64,000 nt of DNA from Ancylobacter tetraedralis (lineage in GTDB: Bacteria > Pseudomonadota > Alphaproteobacteria > Rhizobiales > Xanthobacteraceae). Made by a program: the position numbers and the translations under genes. Below the pieces are notes generated by a model that saw only the letters and a list, made by a program, of their open reading frames with translations, was not told the origin of the DNA and did not search any database. The stretch spans positions 484,155-548,154 of the forward strand of contig NZ_JACICD010000003.1 in assembly GCF_014195655.1 (NCBI RefSeq). Direction: 5' to 3'. This document shows, one piece after another, positions 1 to 7,093 of this stretch; the first letter of the stretch is position 1, and every line of letters begins with the position of its first letter.

Positions 1-1
1 G

Positions 2-307
2 ATCAAAAGCGGGCTCGACCTCGCCATTCACGCCGCCGCCGGGCTCAACCTGCCGACACCGGATCAGCACCGCGCCATCCGGCATTACGACCTGGTGGCG
101 CTGGCCACCGAACGGCGGGATTTTCTCGCCCGCAAGCCTTGCAACTGGGATGCCGAGGTGGAGGCTGCCGCGCCGCTGCCCCGCACCCAGAAGCTGCTCG
201 CCCCCGCCGAAGCCAGCAGCGAGCTCTGGCGGGAATTCACCCGCCTGCTGCCGGCGCTGGTGAATGTGGGGGCCACCCGCCGCGGCACGAAACGGGGGGC
301 GGCATGA
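2..307 (+). CDS. HD-type phosphohydrolase-like phage protein, C-terminal part
   Basis: The reading frame is open from the window edge, so only the C-terminal ~101 residues are visible. The stretch with ADLVALATERRDF-like character (IRHYDLVALATERRDF) followed by a W residue resembles the C-terminal half of small phage HD-domain nucleotide hydrolases of the YfbR type, where an '[A/Y]D..ALATE.RDL' helix is common. The HD residues themselves would lie upstream of the window and cannot be checked. The stop overlaps the next start (ATGA), so it belongs to the same phage-like operon. The family assignment is an inference from one motif. Confidence 0.55.
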   Translation: MKSGLDLAIHAAAGLNLPTPDQHRAIRHYDLVALATERRDFLARKPCNWDAEVEAAAPLPRTQKLLAPAEASSELWREFTRLLPALVNVGATRRGTKRGAA

Positions 308-513
308 GCCCGCGCATCCATTACCTCGCGCGCACCCGCGCCCGGCTCGCGGCCGCCTATGCCGCCTGCCGCAAGGCGCACCGGCCGCGCCGCACGATTG
401 CGGCGCAGCTCAAGCGGGCGACCACCCAGCAGCTGGCCCGCGAGATCGCCGAGCATCGAGCCCGGGCGAATGCACCGGCCCGGCCCGCCGAGCCCGACCT
501 TTTCACCCTTTGA
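304..513 (+). CDS. Small basic phage-like protein of unknown function (69 aa)
   Basis: The ATG at 304 overlaps the stop of the preceding gene by four bases, the usual sign of translational coupling in this operon. The product is about 69 residues, very rich in Arg and Ala, predicted mostly helical, and ends in an acidic-hydrophobic tail (EPDLFTL). I do not recognise a family. The tail resembles clamp-binding or SSB-like acidic-aromatic tips only superficially. Its place beside replication genes suggests a nucleic-acid-related role, which is inference. Confidence 0.55.
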   Translation: MSPRIHYLARTRARLAAAYAACRKAHRPRRTIAAQLKRATTQQLAREIAEHRARANAPARPAEPDLFTL

Positions 514-538
514 ACCGCCGAAGGCCCGAGGAGCCGCC

Positions 539-889
539 ATGTCCACACGCATCATCCGCAGCGCTTTCCAGGCGCTCGGTCTCTCCAACCGCGGACGCTT
601 CGAGGAGAAGGTGAACGCGGAAATGCAGCGCGTCATCGAGGCGCTGGAGCAGCACCCGGAAGAGAAGGCCAAGGGCACGCTGACCCTGACCGTCAACTTC
701 ACCAAGCTCGGCGACCGCATCGATATGAAACCGGCGGTCAAGGCCAAGCTGCCGGAGGAGAAGGACTTCACCTCCACGCCGTTCTGGATCGTGGAAGGCG
801 GCCTCTCCGTTCAGCACCCCAGCCAGTCCGACATGTTCGGCGGCCCGTCCGAGGTCGGCGATCGCCGGCGCTCCGCCGAGCCGGCCTGA
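539..889 (+). CDS. Hypothetical phage-like protein (116 aa)
   Basis: The start at 539 is preceded by AGGAG six bases upstream. The 116-residue product has an N-terminal amphipathic helix, a central strand-rich part (TLTLTVNFTKLGDRIDMKP), and a C-terminal segment ending in QSDMFGG. The last motif resembles a beta-clamp-binding or similar short linear motif (Q-x2-[LM]-F), interesting because a DnaN homologue is encoded 1.3 kb downstream. The family is not recognised. Conserved-looking coupling to the DUF2303 gene suggests a phage replication or recombination accessory role. Confidence 0.72.
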   Translation: MSTRIIRSAFQALGLSNRGRFEEKVNAEMQRVIEALEQHPEEKAKGTLTLTVNFTKLGDRIDMKPAVKAKLPEEKDFTSTPFWIVEGGLSVQHPSQSDMFGGPSEVGDRRRSAEPA

Positions 890-915
890 CTTCGCCTCCC
901 CTCAACCCGCTCACC

Positions 916-1860
916 ATGGAGCACGCGACCGTGTCCACCGTCACGAAAAACGACATCCCCGCGGCCTCCGCCGCCAGCCTCATCGCCGACATGGCGAAGG
1001 CCGCCGCCGGCCCGCACTATGTGCCGATCGACACCAGCGGCCTCGGGCCGGGGCTGCCCTCCGGCATCCCCGCGCTGTGGGATGCCGACAAGCAGCAGCT
1101 GGTGAGCGTGCACAGCGAAATCGAGCGCTACCGGCTCAAGCCCAAGGCCAGCACCGGCACCGCCAAGGTCGAGACGCTGGGCAGCTTCATCGAGCTCACC
1201 AACCGGCACAAGAGCGAGGCCAGCGCCATCTTCGCCGCCACGGCCTGGCCGAACCCGAAGCTCACCGCCGTCATCGACTATCACGGCACCGACCGCGCGC
1301 CGGACTTTCTCAAGCACCGCGTGGAATACGGCTTCCCGCTCACCGATGAATTCAAGGCGTGGGTGGGCAAGAACGGCAAGCCGATGGAGCAGCAGGACTT
1401 CGCCGAGTTCCTGGAGGAGCACGCGGCCGAACTGGCAACGCCGTTCGATGCCGAGCGGACGGAATATGAGCCCCTGTTCAAGGAGCGCTTCGCCCTCCCG
1501 AACGAACTGGTCGAGCTCTCGCGGCACCTCGAGGTATTCGTCGGCGCCAAGGTCAAGCAGTCGACGCGCCTCCAGTCGGGCGAGCGCCAGATCGTGTTCG
1601 AAACCGAGCACATGAACGGCAAAGGCGAGCCGATCGATATTCCCGGCATCTTCATGATCCAGCTGCCGCCCTTCGTGGACGGCGATGTCGTGCGCATCCC
1701 CGCGCGCATCCGCTACCGCGCCGGCCAAGGCAGCGTCACGTGGTTCTACCAGCTTTATCGTTGGGAATACTGGCTGCGCACCCGCGTGCAGAACGATCTG
1801 CTCAAGGCCGGCAAGGATACCGCCCTGCCCACCTTCGAGGGCTCGCCCGAATCCTCTTGA
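916..1860 (+). CDS. DUF2303 family phage protein
   Basis: The 314-residue protein matches the layout of DUF2303 (YfdQ-like) proteins. These carry an N-terminal statement of the PD/VDxSGLGPGLPSGIP type, a central part with L-G-S-F-I-x-L-x-N-R-H-K, a region with 'VIDYHG' and a C-terminal beta-rich part ending in WxYxLYRWE-like residues. Members are found in the early regions of temperate phages and integrative elements, commonly near recombination or replication genes; their biochemical function is unknown. Here it lies between a small acidic protein and a ribbon-helix-helix protein in the same orientation. The length is typical and no disruption is seen. Confidence 0.88.
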   Translation: MEHATVSTVTKNDIPAASAASLIADMAKAAAGPHYVPIDTSGLGPGLPSGIPALWDADKQQLVSVHSEIERYRLKPKASTGTAKVETLGSFIELTNRHKSEASAIFAATAWPNPKLTAVIDYHGTDRAPDFLKHRVEYGFPLTDEFKAWVGKNGKPMEQQDFAEFLEEHAAELATPFDAERTEYEPLFKERFALPNELVELSRHLEVFVGAKVKQSTRLQSGERQIVFETEHMNGKGEPIDIPGIFMIQLPPFVDGDVVRIPARIRYRAGQGSVTWFYQLYRWEYWLRTRVQNDLLKAGKDTALPTFEGSPESS

Positions 1861-1957
1861 TCCTCCCCCGGCGCCTTCAGGCGGGGCGCCGGAACCTGCC
1901 GGGCGGTGCGCCTCCCGCCGCCGCCCGGCTTTTTCTCCAGACAGATCGAGCACCGTC

Positions 1958-2197
1958 ATGACTTACCCGTCGCGAGAATTGCCCAAGTTCATGCTGCGCC
2001 TGCCGGAGGAGATGAAGGAGTTTATCGAAGAGCAGTCAAACAAGTACGGCGCCTCGATGAATTCCGAGATTATCCGCTGCATTCGCGAGCGCATGGATCG
2101 TGTCCTTGATCCAGCCGCTCATCTTGCTCGGCTCCGCGCGGAACAGAAGCGGATCGAGCGAGAAATCGCCAATCTCGAGCAGGACGCGCCCCGATGA
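1958..2197 (+). CDS. Arc/CopG-like ribbon-helix-helix DNA-binding protein
   Basis: The 79-residue product has an N-terminal beta strand with FMLRLPEEM followed by two helices (MKEFIEEQSNKYGASMNSEII), which is the pattern of Arc-family ribbon-helix-helix regulators. A charged coiled-coil tail (residues ~50-75) follows. Arc-family proteins bind DNA as dimers through the N-terminal strand. The stop overlaps the start of the downstream DnaN homologue (ATGA), so it probably controls or is at least co-translated with the replication module. No operator could be identified. Confidence 0.8.
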   Translation: MTYPSRELPKFMLRLPEEMKEFIEEQSNKYGASMNSEIIRCIRERMDRVLDPAAHLARLRAEQKRIEREIANLEQDAPR

Positions 2198-3321
2198 AAC
2201 TCACGCTGGACCGCGCGCCCCTGCTCGCCGCGCTCACCCGCGCGCACCGGGTGGTCGAGCGGAAAAACACCATCGCGATCCTCTCCCACCTGCGGCTCAC
2301 CGCCACGGCGGGAGCGATGGTCATCACCGCTACCGATCTCGATATCGAGATGACCCAATCCGTGCCGGCGGATATCGAGACGGCGGGCAGCACCACCGTC
2401 TCGGCCGCGACGCTCTTCGAGATCGCCCGCAAGCTGCCCGAGGGCGCCCAGATCAAGCTGGAGGCCGACGGCGATCGTGGCGCCCTCACCCTGCGCGCCG
2501 GGCGCTCGCGCTTCACCCTGCAGACCCTGCCGGACAGCGATTTTCCCGATCTCGCCGCCCTGGCGGAGGGAGTGGAATTCGCCCTGCCCGGTGCCGCGCT
2601 CGCCGCCGCCATCGGCCGCGTCTCCTTCGCCATTTCCACCGAGGAAACGCGCTATTACCTCGGTGGCATCTATCTGCATCTGCGGCAGACGCAGAGCGGA
2701 ACGCCGCGCCTCGCCATGGTGACGACGGATGGGCACCGCCTCTCGCTCACGCACCTCGCGGTCGACAATCCGCCGGCGCAGATGCCCGGCATCATCGTGC
2801 CGCGCAAGGCGGTTGCCGAAATCCAGAGGCTCGCCGCGGATGCCGACAAGGCGGATATCACGCTCACCACCTCCACCACCAAGCTCGCCGCCAGCTTTGG
2901 CGGCGCCCGGCTCACCACCAAGCTGATCGACGGCTCGTTCCCGGATTACGAACGCGTCATTCCGCGCGGCAATACGCGCATCGCCACGCTCAAGGCCGAG
3001 GATCTGCGCGCCGCCGCCGATCGGGTGAGCACGGTGTCGAATGTCCGCGGCAACGCGGTCAAGTTCAGCTTTTCCAGCGGCAAGCTGGAGCTTTCCGTCG
3101 TCAACCCGGATGCCGGCGAAGCGACGGAATCTCTCGATTGCGCCTTTGAGGGCGAGGGCCTCGCGATCGGTTTCAACTCCCGATACGTGGTCGATGTCAT
3201 CGGCAACACCGCGCCGAAGGGCGATGTCGAGATCGCCCTCGCCGACCCCGGCAGCCCCACCATTTTCCGCCACCCCGACGCGCAGGACGACCTGTGCGTG
3301 CTCATGCCGATGAGGGTTTGA
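2194..3321 (+). CDS. dnaN: DNA polymerase III beta sliding-clamp homologue, element-borne
   Basis: The 375-residue length fits a complete bacterial beta clamp of three repeated domains. Recognisable points are the N-terminal LDRAPLLAALTRAHRVVERKNTIAILSHL-type opening, the middle block around EETRYYLGGIYLH and the C-terminal end DLCVLMPMRV, which is the canonical hydrophobic-cleft tail (consensus VMPMR[LV]). The clamp encircles DNA and tethers polymerases. It sits amid phage-like genes with SSB downstream, so it is an additional clamp supplied by the mobile element rather than the housekeeping copy, which normally lies near dnaA. The start overlaps the upstream regulator gene by four bases. 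Confidence 0.93.
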   Translation: MKLTLDRAPLLAALTRAHRVVERKNTIAILSHLRLTATAGAMVITATDLDIEMTQSVPADIETAGSTTVSAATLFEIARKLPEGAQIKLEADGDRGALTLRAGRSRFTLQTLPDSDFPDLAALAEGVEFALPGAALAAAIGRVSFAISTEETRYYLGGIYLHLRQTQSGTPRLAMVTTDGHRLSLTHLAVDNPPAQMPGIIVPRKAVAEIQRLAADADKADITLTTSTTKLAASFGGARLTTKLIDGSFPDYERVIPRGNTRIATLKAEDLRAAADRVSTVSNVRGNAVKFSFSSGKLELSVVNPDAGEATESLDCAFEGEGLAIGFNSRYVVDVIGNTAPKGDVEIALADPGSPTIFRHPDAQDDLCVLMPMRV

Positions 3322-3324
3322 GAG

Positions 3325-3834
3325 ATGAACAAGACCACACCCGTTCAGCCGCAGGCCCTCGAGAAATCTATCGCCGAACTCGACGGATTCCTTGATCGCG
3401 GAGAGGCACTCGGCGACGTCGAAGATGAGGTGTCATTCACGGAATCAATTGCGCTCGTTCTGCATGAACTGAATCGCCTCAAAGCGAGCGCACATCACGG
3501 CTCGAAAGCCGAGGCCGACGTGCTGGCCGAGTGCCGGCGAATGGTCGAGGTCGAAGGCTGGACGCCGGAGCACGACGATCTGCACATCGACGGCGAACTT
3601 GCCCGTGCCGGCGCCGCCTACGCCCTTGCCGCCACGCTCTCGGACCGACAGCGCGCCAGTATATCGGGCATCTACACGATCGAGAACAACAGCATGCTGC
3701 GAGACATCTGGCCGTTCGCGCAGCGCTGGTGGAAGCCCAAGACCCGCCACCGCGACCTGGTGCGCGCCGCCGCCCTCATCATCAAAGAGATCGAACGCCT
3801 CAACCGCGCCGGCGCGACGCCGGAGGAGGATTGA
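3325..3834 (+). CDS. Phage protein with EGWTPEHDD...GELARA and WWKP...RRDLVRA-type motifs
   Basis: The gene starts four bases after the DnaN homologue. The 169-residue protein has an acidic N-terminal half and a C-terminal part with VEGWTPEHDDLHIDGELARAG and, after an insertion of about 40 residues, WPFAQRWWKPKTRHRDLVRAA followed by IKEIERLNR. This combination recurs in many phage and prophage proteins of alphaproteobacteria. I know of no biochemical function for it. The conserved acidic and histidine residues (E-H-D-D, H) could bind metal, but this is speculation. Confidence 0.8.
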   Translation: MNKTTPVQPQALEKSIAELDGFLDRGEALGDVEDEVSFTESIALVLHELNRLKASAHHGSKAEADVLAECRRMVEVEGWTPEHDDLHIDGELARAGAAYALAATLSDRQRASISGIYTIENNSMLRDIWPFAQRWWKPKTRHRDLVRAAALIIKEIERLNRAGATPEED

Positions 3835-3836
3835 CC

Positions 3837-4070
3837 ATGGCCACCCCGACCTGCCGCACCTGCATTTTCTGGCAGCCCGATGTCGTTCAGCCGCTCAAGG
3901 GCGCGCTCGGCAATTCGGATGGAGACTGCCGCCGCAACTCGCCCCGGCTGCGCTTCCCCCGCCACTCCGAGGACGCCGTCTCCTCCGCCTGGCCGCCCAC
4001 CGCCGCCGATGACTGGTGCGGCGAGCACCGTCCGGACTTTCAGGGTCATCTGCCGATGGAGGCCAGTTGA
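3837..4070 (+). CDS. Small cysteine-rich protein (77 aa), possible zinc binder
   Basis: The 77-residue product begins with TCRTCIFW and later has GDCRRNSP and DWCGEH. Four spaced cysteines plus a histidine suggest a small zinc-binding fold. It is placed tightly between the preceding gene (stop 3834) and ssb (start 4073), in the same operon. The family is not recognised with certainty; similar CxxC-tryptophan mini-proteins occur in phage early regions. Confidence 0.72.
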   Translation: MATPTCRTCIFWQPDVVQPLKGALGNSDGDCRRNSPRLRFPRHSEDAVSSAWPPTAADDWCGEHRPDFQGHLPMEAS

Positions 4071-4072
4071 CC

Positions 4073-4564
4073 ATGGCCGGCAGCGTCAACAAGGCGATCC
4101 TCATTGGCCATCTCGGCCGGGATCCGGAAATCCGCACCTTCCAGAATGGCGGCAAGGTCGCCAATCTGCGCCTCGCCACCTCGGAGACCTGGCGCGAGAA
4201 GGACACCGGCGAGCGCCGCGAGCGCACGCAGTGGCACAGCGTGGTGATTTTCAACGAAGGCCTGCTGAAGGTCGCCGAGCAGTATCTGCGCAAGGGCTCG
4301 AAGGTCTATGTCGAAGGCCAGATCGAGACGCGCAAGTCGACCGGCCAGGACGGCGTGGAGCGGTACTTCACCGAGGTGGTGCTGCGCCCCTTCCGCGGCG
4401 AGATCACCCTGCTCGACAAGCTGGACACCGGGTCGCGCGGCACGCCCGAGGACTACAACCGCCACGACACGCCGCGCGAGCGCGCGAGCGCCGACGCGGC
4501 GACATCCGGTGACGCCGGCGCCAGTGGGGGCCATGCCGACCTTGACGACGAAATCCCGTTCTGA
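4073..4564 (+). CDS. ssb: Single-stranded DNA-binding protein
   Basis: The 163-residue SSB has an N-terminal OB fold beginning AGSVNKAILIGHLGRDPEIR and including QWHSVVIFNE and YLRKGSKVYVEGQIETRK. A low-complexity linker follows, and the protein ends in DLDDEIPF, the acidic tip that recruits replication and repair partners (consensus D-D-D-I-P-F). It coats single-stranded DNA during replication or recombination of the element. It is encoded with the clamp homologue, so the element carries two general replication factors but no visible polymerase in this window. The length is normal and the gene is intact. Confidence 0.94.
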   Translation: MAGSVNKAILIGHLGRDPEIRTFQNGGKVANLRLATSETWREKDTGERRERTQWHSVVIFNEGLLKVAEQYLRKGSKVYVEGQIETRKSTGQDGVERYFTEVVLRPFRGEITLLDKLDTGSRGTPEDYNRHDTPRERASADAATSGDAGASGGHADLDDEIPF

Positions 4565-4572
4565 GGAGAGGG

Positions 4573-4839
4573 ATGATGAGCTTCGTGAATATCCCCGCGC
4601 CCAAGGTACGATCCGTCGCGGAACTTGCCGAGGAGGTTCATGCGGCATCAAGCGCTCTCGTGGATGCCCGGTCGCGGGCAGACGCGGCGCGTCGCGATGA
4701 AACAGCCTGTCTCAACCGGCTGAACTTGGCTCAGAAAAAGATGGATGAGGCCGTCGAAGCGCTGCGCTCAAGCGCCGATAGAGACTCCGATTGGAAAAAC
4801 CGCAAGAACCCAGGCATCCGCCATCCAGTTGAGGAGTGA
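4573..4839 (+). CDS. Small coiled-coil protein of unknown function (88 aa)
   Basis: The start has an AGGAG-type ribosome site just upstream (4564-4570 region). The 88-residue product is dominated by a long helix with heptad-like Ala, Leu and Val spacing (SVAELAEEVHAASSALVDAR onward), so a coiled coil is likely. The C-terminus is basic. I recognise no family. It is co-oriented and tightly packed with neighbours, so it is likely expressed. Confidence 0.6.
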   Translation: MMSFVNIPAPKVRSVAELAEEVHAASSALVDARSRADAARRDETACLNRLNLAQKKMDEAVEALRSSADRDSDWKNRKNPGIRHPVEE

Positions 4840-4843
4840 GGCA

Positions 4844-5044
4844 ATGCTGCAGATATTCCGTGGGCACCCGCTCCTTGAGCACGGCCTTCGCATCGCCACC
4901 GATGGACTCGACAGCAATCTAGCGAGCCCGCGTGTCTACTGGCGGCGCCGCTTCGGCCTTTCCGAGCGGCTGGTCAACGATCCGCGCCGCCTCGGGCACA
5001 TCGTCGATGATGTGTATGCAACGGGGGAGGCATCATCGCGATGA
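4844..5044 (+). CDS. Hypothetical protein (66 aa)
   Basis: The 66-residue product contains WRRRFGLSERLVNDPRRLGHI, a basic segment that could be a nucleic-acid-binding helix. The family is not recognised. The stop overlaps the start of the downstream nuclease gene (ATGA), and the start follows the previous stop by four bases. This dense packing is the main support for it being a real gene. Confidence 0.6.
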   Translation: MLQIFRGHPLLEHGLRIATDGLDSNLASPRVYWRRRFGLSERLVNDPRRLGHIVDDVYATGEASSR

Positions 5045-5478
5045 TCCGCACCGCCATCCTCCTCGCCGCGCTGCTGGCCTCCGGCACCGCCCGCGCCGAG
5101 ATCCGCGTGCTCGATGGCGATACCATCGTGGTCGAGCACGAGCACATCCGTCTCGTCGGATTCAACGCCCCGGAAACCGCGCACGCCAGCTGCGAGGCCG
5201 AGCGCCGGCTGGGTGCGCTGGCCAAGGCACGGCTCACCGATCTGCTGCTCGCCGCCTGCGGCCCGCTGGACCGCGCCGGCGCCAGCTGCATGGACCTTGC
5301 GCGCGAGCCGCGGAAAGACCGCTACGGCCGCTCGCTGGCGCGCCTCAGCCTCGGCGGGATGGATGTGGCCGCGATCCTGATCGGCGACCGTCTGGCCGAG
5401 CCCTATGTGTGCCCAGCCGGCCGCTGCCCGCGCCGGCTCGACTGGTGCCGTGGCAAGCCGGGGGAGGCGCCGCCATGA
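5041..5478 (+). CDS. Secreted thermonuclease-family (SNase-like) nuclease
   Basis: The 145-residue protein starts with a signal peptide (about 19 residues, ending GTARA). The OB-fold core follows, with VLDGDTIVVEHEHIRLVGFNAPE and KDRYGRSLARL. The Arg-leading IRLVGFNAPE strand and the YGR motif correspond to the active-site strands of staphylococcal-nuclease homologues, which hydrolyse DNA or RNA with Ca2+. Several cysteines in the second half suggest disulfides after export. Secreted SNase-like genes are frequent cargo of alphaproteobacterial prophages and plasmids. The start overlaps the upstream stop. Confidence 0.85.
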   Translation: MIRTAILLAALLASGTARAEIRVLDGDTIVVEHEHIRLVGFNAPETAHASCEAERRLGALAKARLTDLLLAACGPLDRAGASCMDLAREPRKDRYGRSLARLSLGGMDVAAILIGDRLAEPYVCPAGRCPRRLDWCRGKPGEAPP

Positions 5479-5855
5479 TCGATCGACACGCCGGCGATCC
5501 GATCCCGCCCGTCCTGCTCGCCGCGTTCGAACACCGGATCAGCCTCACCCCCAAGGAGACCGCCAGGCTGCTGGGTATGGACTACTCCACCCTGCAGCGG
5601 CACGTTAAGGCGGGCAATATCCGCTTTCGGGCCATGGGCGTAGGTGTCGTGCGCCCGCGGCGGGAATTCACTCTCGCCGACGTCTTGGAGTTTCTCGAGC
5701 GGCAGAGGAGGCTTGCATGTCCGTCTACAAGCGGCCCGACTCGCCGCACTACCACTACGACTTCCAGCGCCGTGGTGTACGGTTTCACGGCTCAACGGGA
5801 GAAACGTCTCGCCGCGCGGCGGAAGAGTTCGAGCGGGCCGAAAAAGAGCGGGTAA
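5475..5855 (+). CDS. Excisionase-like helix-turn-helix protein
   Basis: The 126-residue frame starts with an ATG overlapping the nuclease stop. Residues ~25-75 (LTPKETARLLGMDYSTLQRHVKAG ... FTLADVLEFLERQRR, read in parts) form a MerR/excisionase-type HTH with wing. Its C-terminal ~45 residues run in a second frame inside the start of the integrase gene, so the true end is at 5855 only if this overlap is used. The position directly upstream of an integrase is typical of a recombination directionality factor. Function is inferred from fold and place. Confidence 0.7.
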   Translation: MIDRHAGDPIPPVLLAAFEHRISLTPKETARLLGMDYSTLQRHVKAGNIRFRAMGVGVVRPRREFTLADVLEFLERQRRLACPSTSGPTRRTTTTTSSAVVYGFTAQREKRLAARRKSSSGPKKSG

Positions 5856-6907
5856 AGGCAGCCTTTGCGCGCGGCGCCGGCGCCAGCGCGCGCATGACGA
5901 TTGACGATGCCGCCGGCCGCTACTGGCTGGAGGTCGGCCAGCACACCGCCAAGGCGGCAGACCTCGATCGCGAACTCGCCGATCTGATCAAGACCATCGG
6001 CGCATCCTTGGCCATGGGCGACATCACCGACGACAAGCTGGCCGCGTGGGTCGCGCGGCGGCGCGGCGAGCACCGTTTCGGCGATCCAAGGCGAGGCCTG
6101 GTGAGCCCCGCCACGGTCAATCGCGGCTTTACCCAGCTCCTGCGCCGCATTTTCATTCGCGCGCGGAAGGTGTGGAAAATCGCCCTGCCGGATGAGCCGG
6201 ACTGGTCGAGCCACATCCTGCGAGAGCCCCGCGAGCGCGTGCGTGAGTTGCGCGTCGATGAGGAGATCGGCCTCGAGGAGGTCGAGCGGGACGACTATCG
6301 CCCGCTGCGCCTCTTCGCCCAGGCGAGCGGCCTGCGCCGCCGCGAGCTCGTCAGCCTCACCTGGCCGCAGGTCGATTGGGCCTCGGGCATCATCCGCGTC
6401 GTCGGCAAGGGCGACAAGCCGCATGTCGTGCCCATCACGCAGGAGATCACCGGCCTGCTCTGGCCGCTGCGTGGGCACCATCCCACGCATGTCTTTACTT
6501 TCGTGGCCCAGCGCACCCGCCGCTGCGCCAAGTCCGACAACACCTATGTGCGCGGCAAGCGCTACCCGGTCTCTTATTGGGGGTGGGGTTCGCGCTTCGC
6601 CCGCGACAAGGTCAAGGCCGGCCTTTCCGACCTCAAGATCCACGACCTCCGGCACACCAGCGCCACCCGCACGCTGCGGGCGTCCAAGAATCTGCGCGCG
6701 GTGAAGGAGATGCTCGGCCATTCCGACATCAAGACCACGATGCGCTATGCGCATGCCCTCACGGACGACATCGCCGAGGCCATGACCGCGCGCGTCAAGG
6801 ACGAGGCGGAGCGCCGCGCGAAACACGAGGCCGACAAAAAGTCCCGAGAAAGTCCCGAGCCAGCAAAACAAACGCCTGCCAAACGATTGACCAAGAAAGC
6901 AAAATAG
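5717..6907 (+). CDS. int: Phage-type tyrosine integrase
   Basis: The 396-residue protein has an N-terminal core-binding domain and a C-terminal catalytic domain. The first catalytic Arg lies in ASGLRRRELVSLTW, the H-x-x-R box is HDLRHTSATR, and the second His and nucleophile Tyr are in LGHSDIKTTMRYAH. It catalyses site-specific recombination between element and chromosome. The stop lies 14 bases before a tRNA 3' fragment, so the gene directly abuts its attachment site. The C-terminal tail is Lys-rich and low complexity. Confidence 0.95.
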   Translation: MSVYKRPDSPHYHYDFQRRGVRFHGSTGETSRRAAEEFERAEKERVKAAFARGAGASARMTIDDAAGRYWLEVGQHTAKAADLDRELADLIKTIGASLAMGDITDDKLAAWVARRRGEHRFGDPRRGLVSPATVNRGFTQLLRRIFIRARKVWKIALPDEPDWSSHILREPRERVRELRVDEEIGLEEVERDDYRPLRLFAQASGLRRRELVSLTWPQVDWASGIIRVVGKGDKPHVVPITQEITGLLWPLRGHHPTHVFTFVAQRTRRCAKSDNTYVRGKRYPVSYWGWGSRFARDKVKAGLSDLKIHDLRHTSATRTLRASKNLRAVKEMLGHSDIKTTMRYAHALTDDIAEAMTARVKDEAERRAKHEADKKSRESPEPAKQTPAKRLTKKAK

Positions 6908-6920
6908 CCCCAGCGGCATT

Positions 6921-6969
6921 CCGCCTTCTAAGCGGCAGGTCGCTGGTTCGAGCCCAGCCGCGGTCGCCA
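6921..6969 (+). other. Attachment site: 3' fragment of a tRNA-Arg(UCU) gene
   Basis: The sequence reads as the anticodon arm (CCGC-CTTCTAA-GCGG, anticodon TCT), variable loop, T arm (GCTGG-TTCGAGC-CCAGC), acceptor 3' strand, discriminator G and CCA. The 5' half of a tRNA is absent upstream, where the integrase gene ends. This is the duplicated 3' end left when an integrase uses a tRNA gene. The intact tRNA would lie at the other, unseen end of the element. Confidence 0.75.
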
Positions 6970-7021
6970 GTTTCGCCCTCGCCAGCGGCCCGGGCTGCGC
7001 GCTTGTAGACCGCCGCGAAAC

Positions 7022-7093
7022 GCGCAGTCTCCCTGCTTTCCGGTATCTCCTGACTTTGAGGATTCTCCCGGCTTTGAGGATTGTCCCGGCTTT
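7022..7093. repeat. Four tandem 18-bp units next to the sulP stop codon
   Basis: Units at 7022, 7040, 7058 and 7076 share a ...ctcC[ct]gnCTTT ending; the last two differ at one position (gaggattCtcccggcttt and gaggattGtcccggcttt). The array ends exactly at the last base of the stop codon of the minus-strand SulP gene, so it is the start of its 3' untranslated region. It is likely a slippage-generated mini-repeat. Confidence 0.8.
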
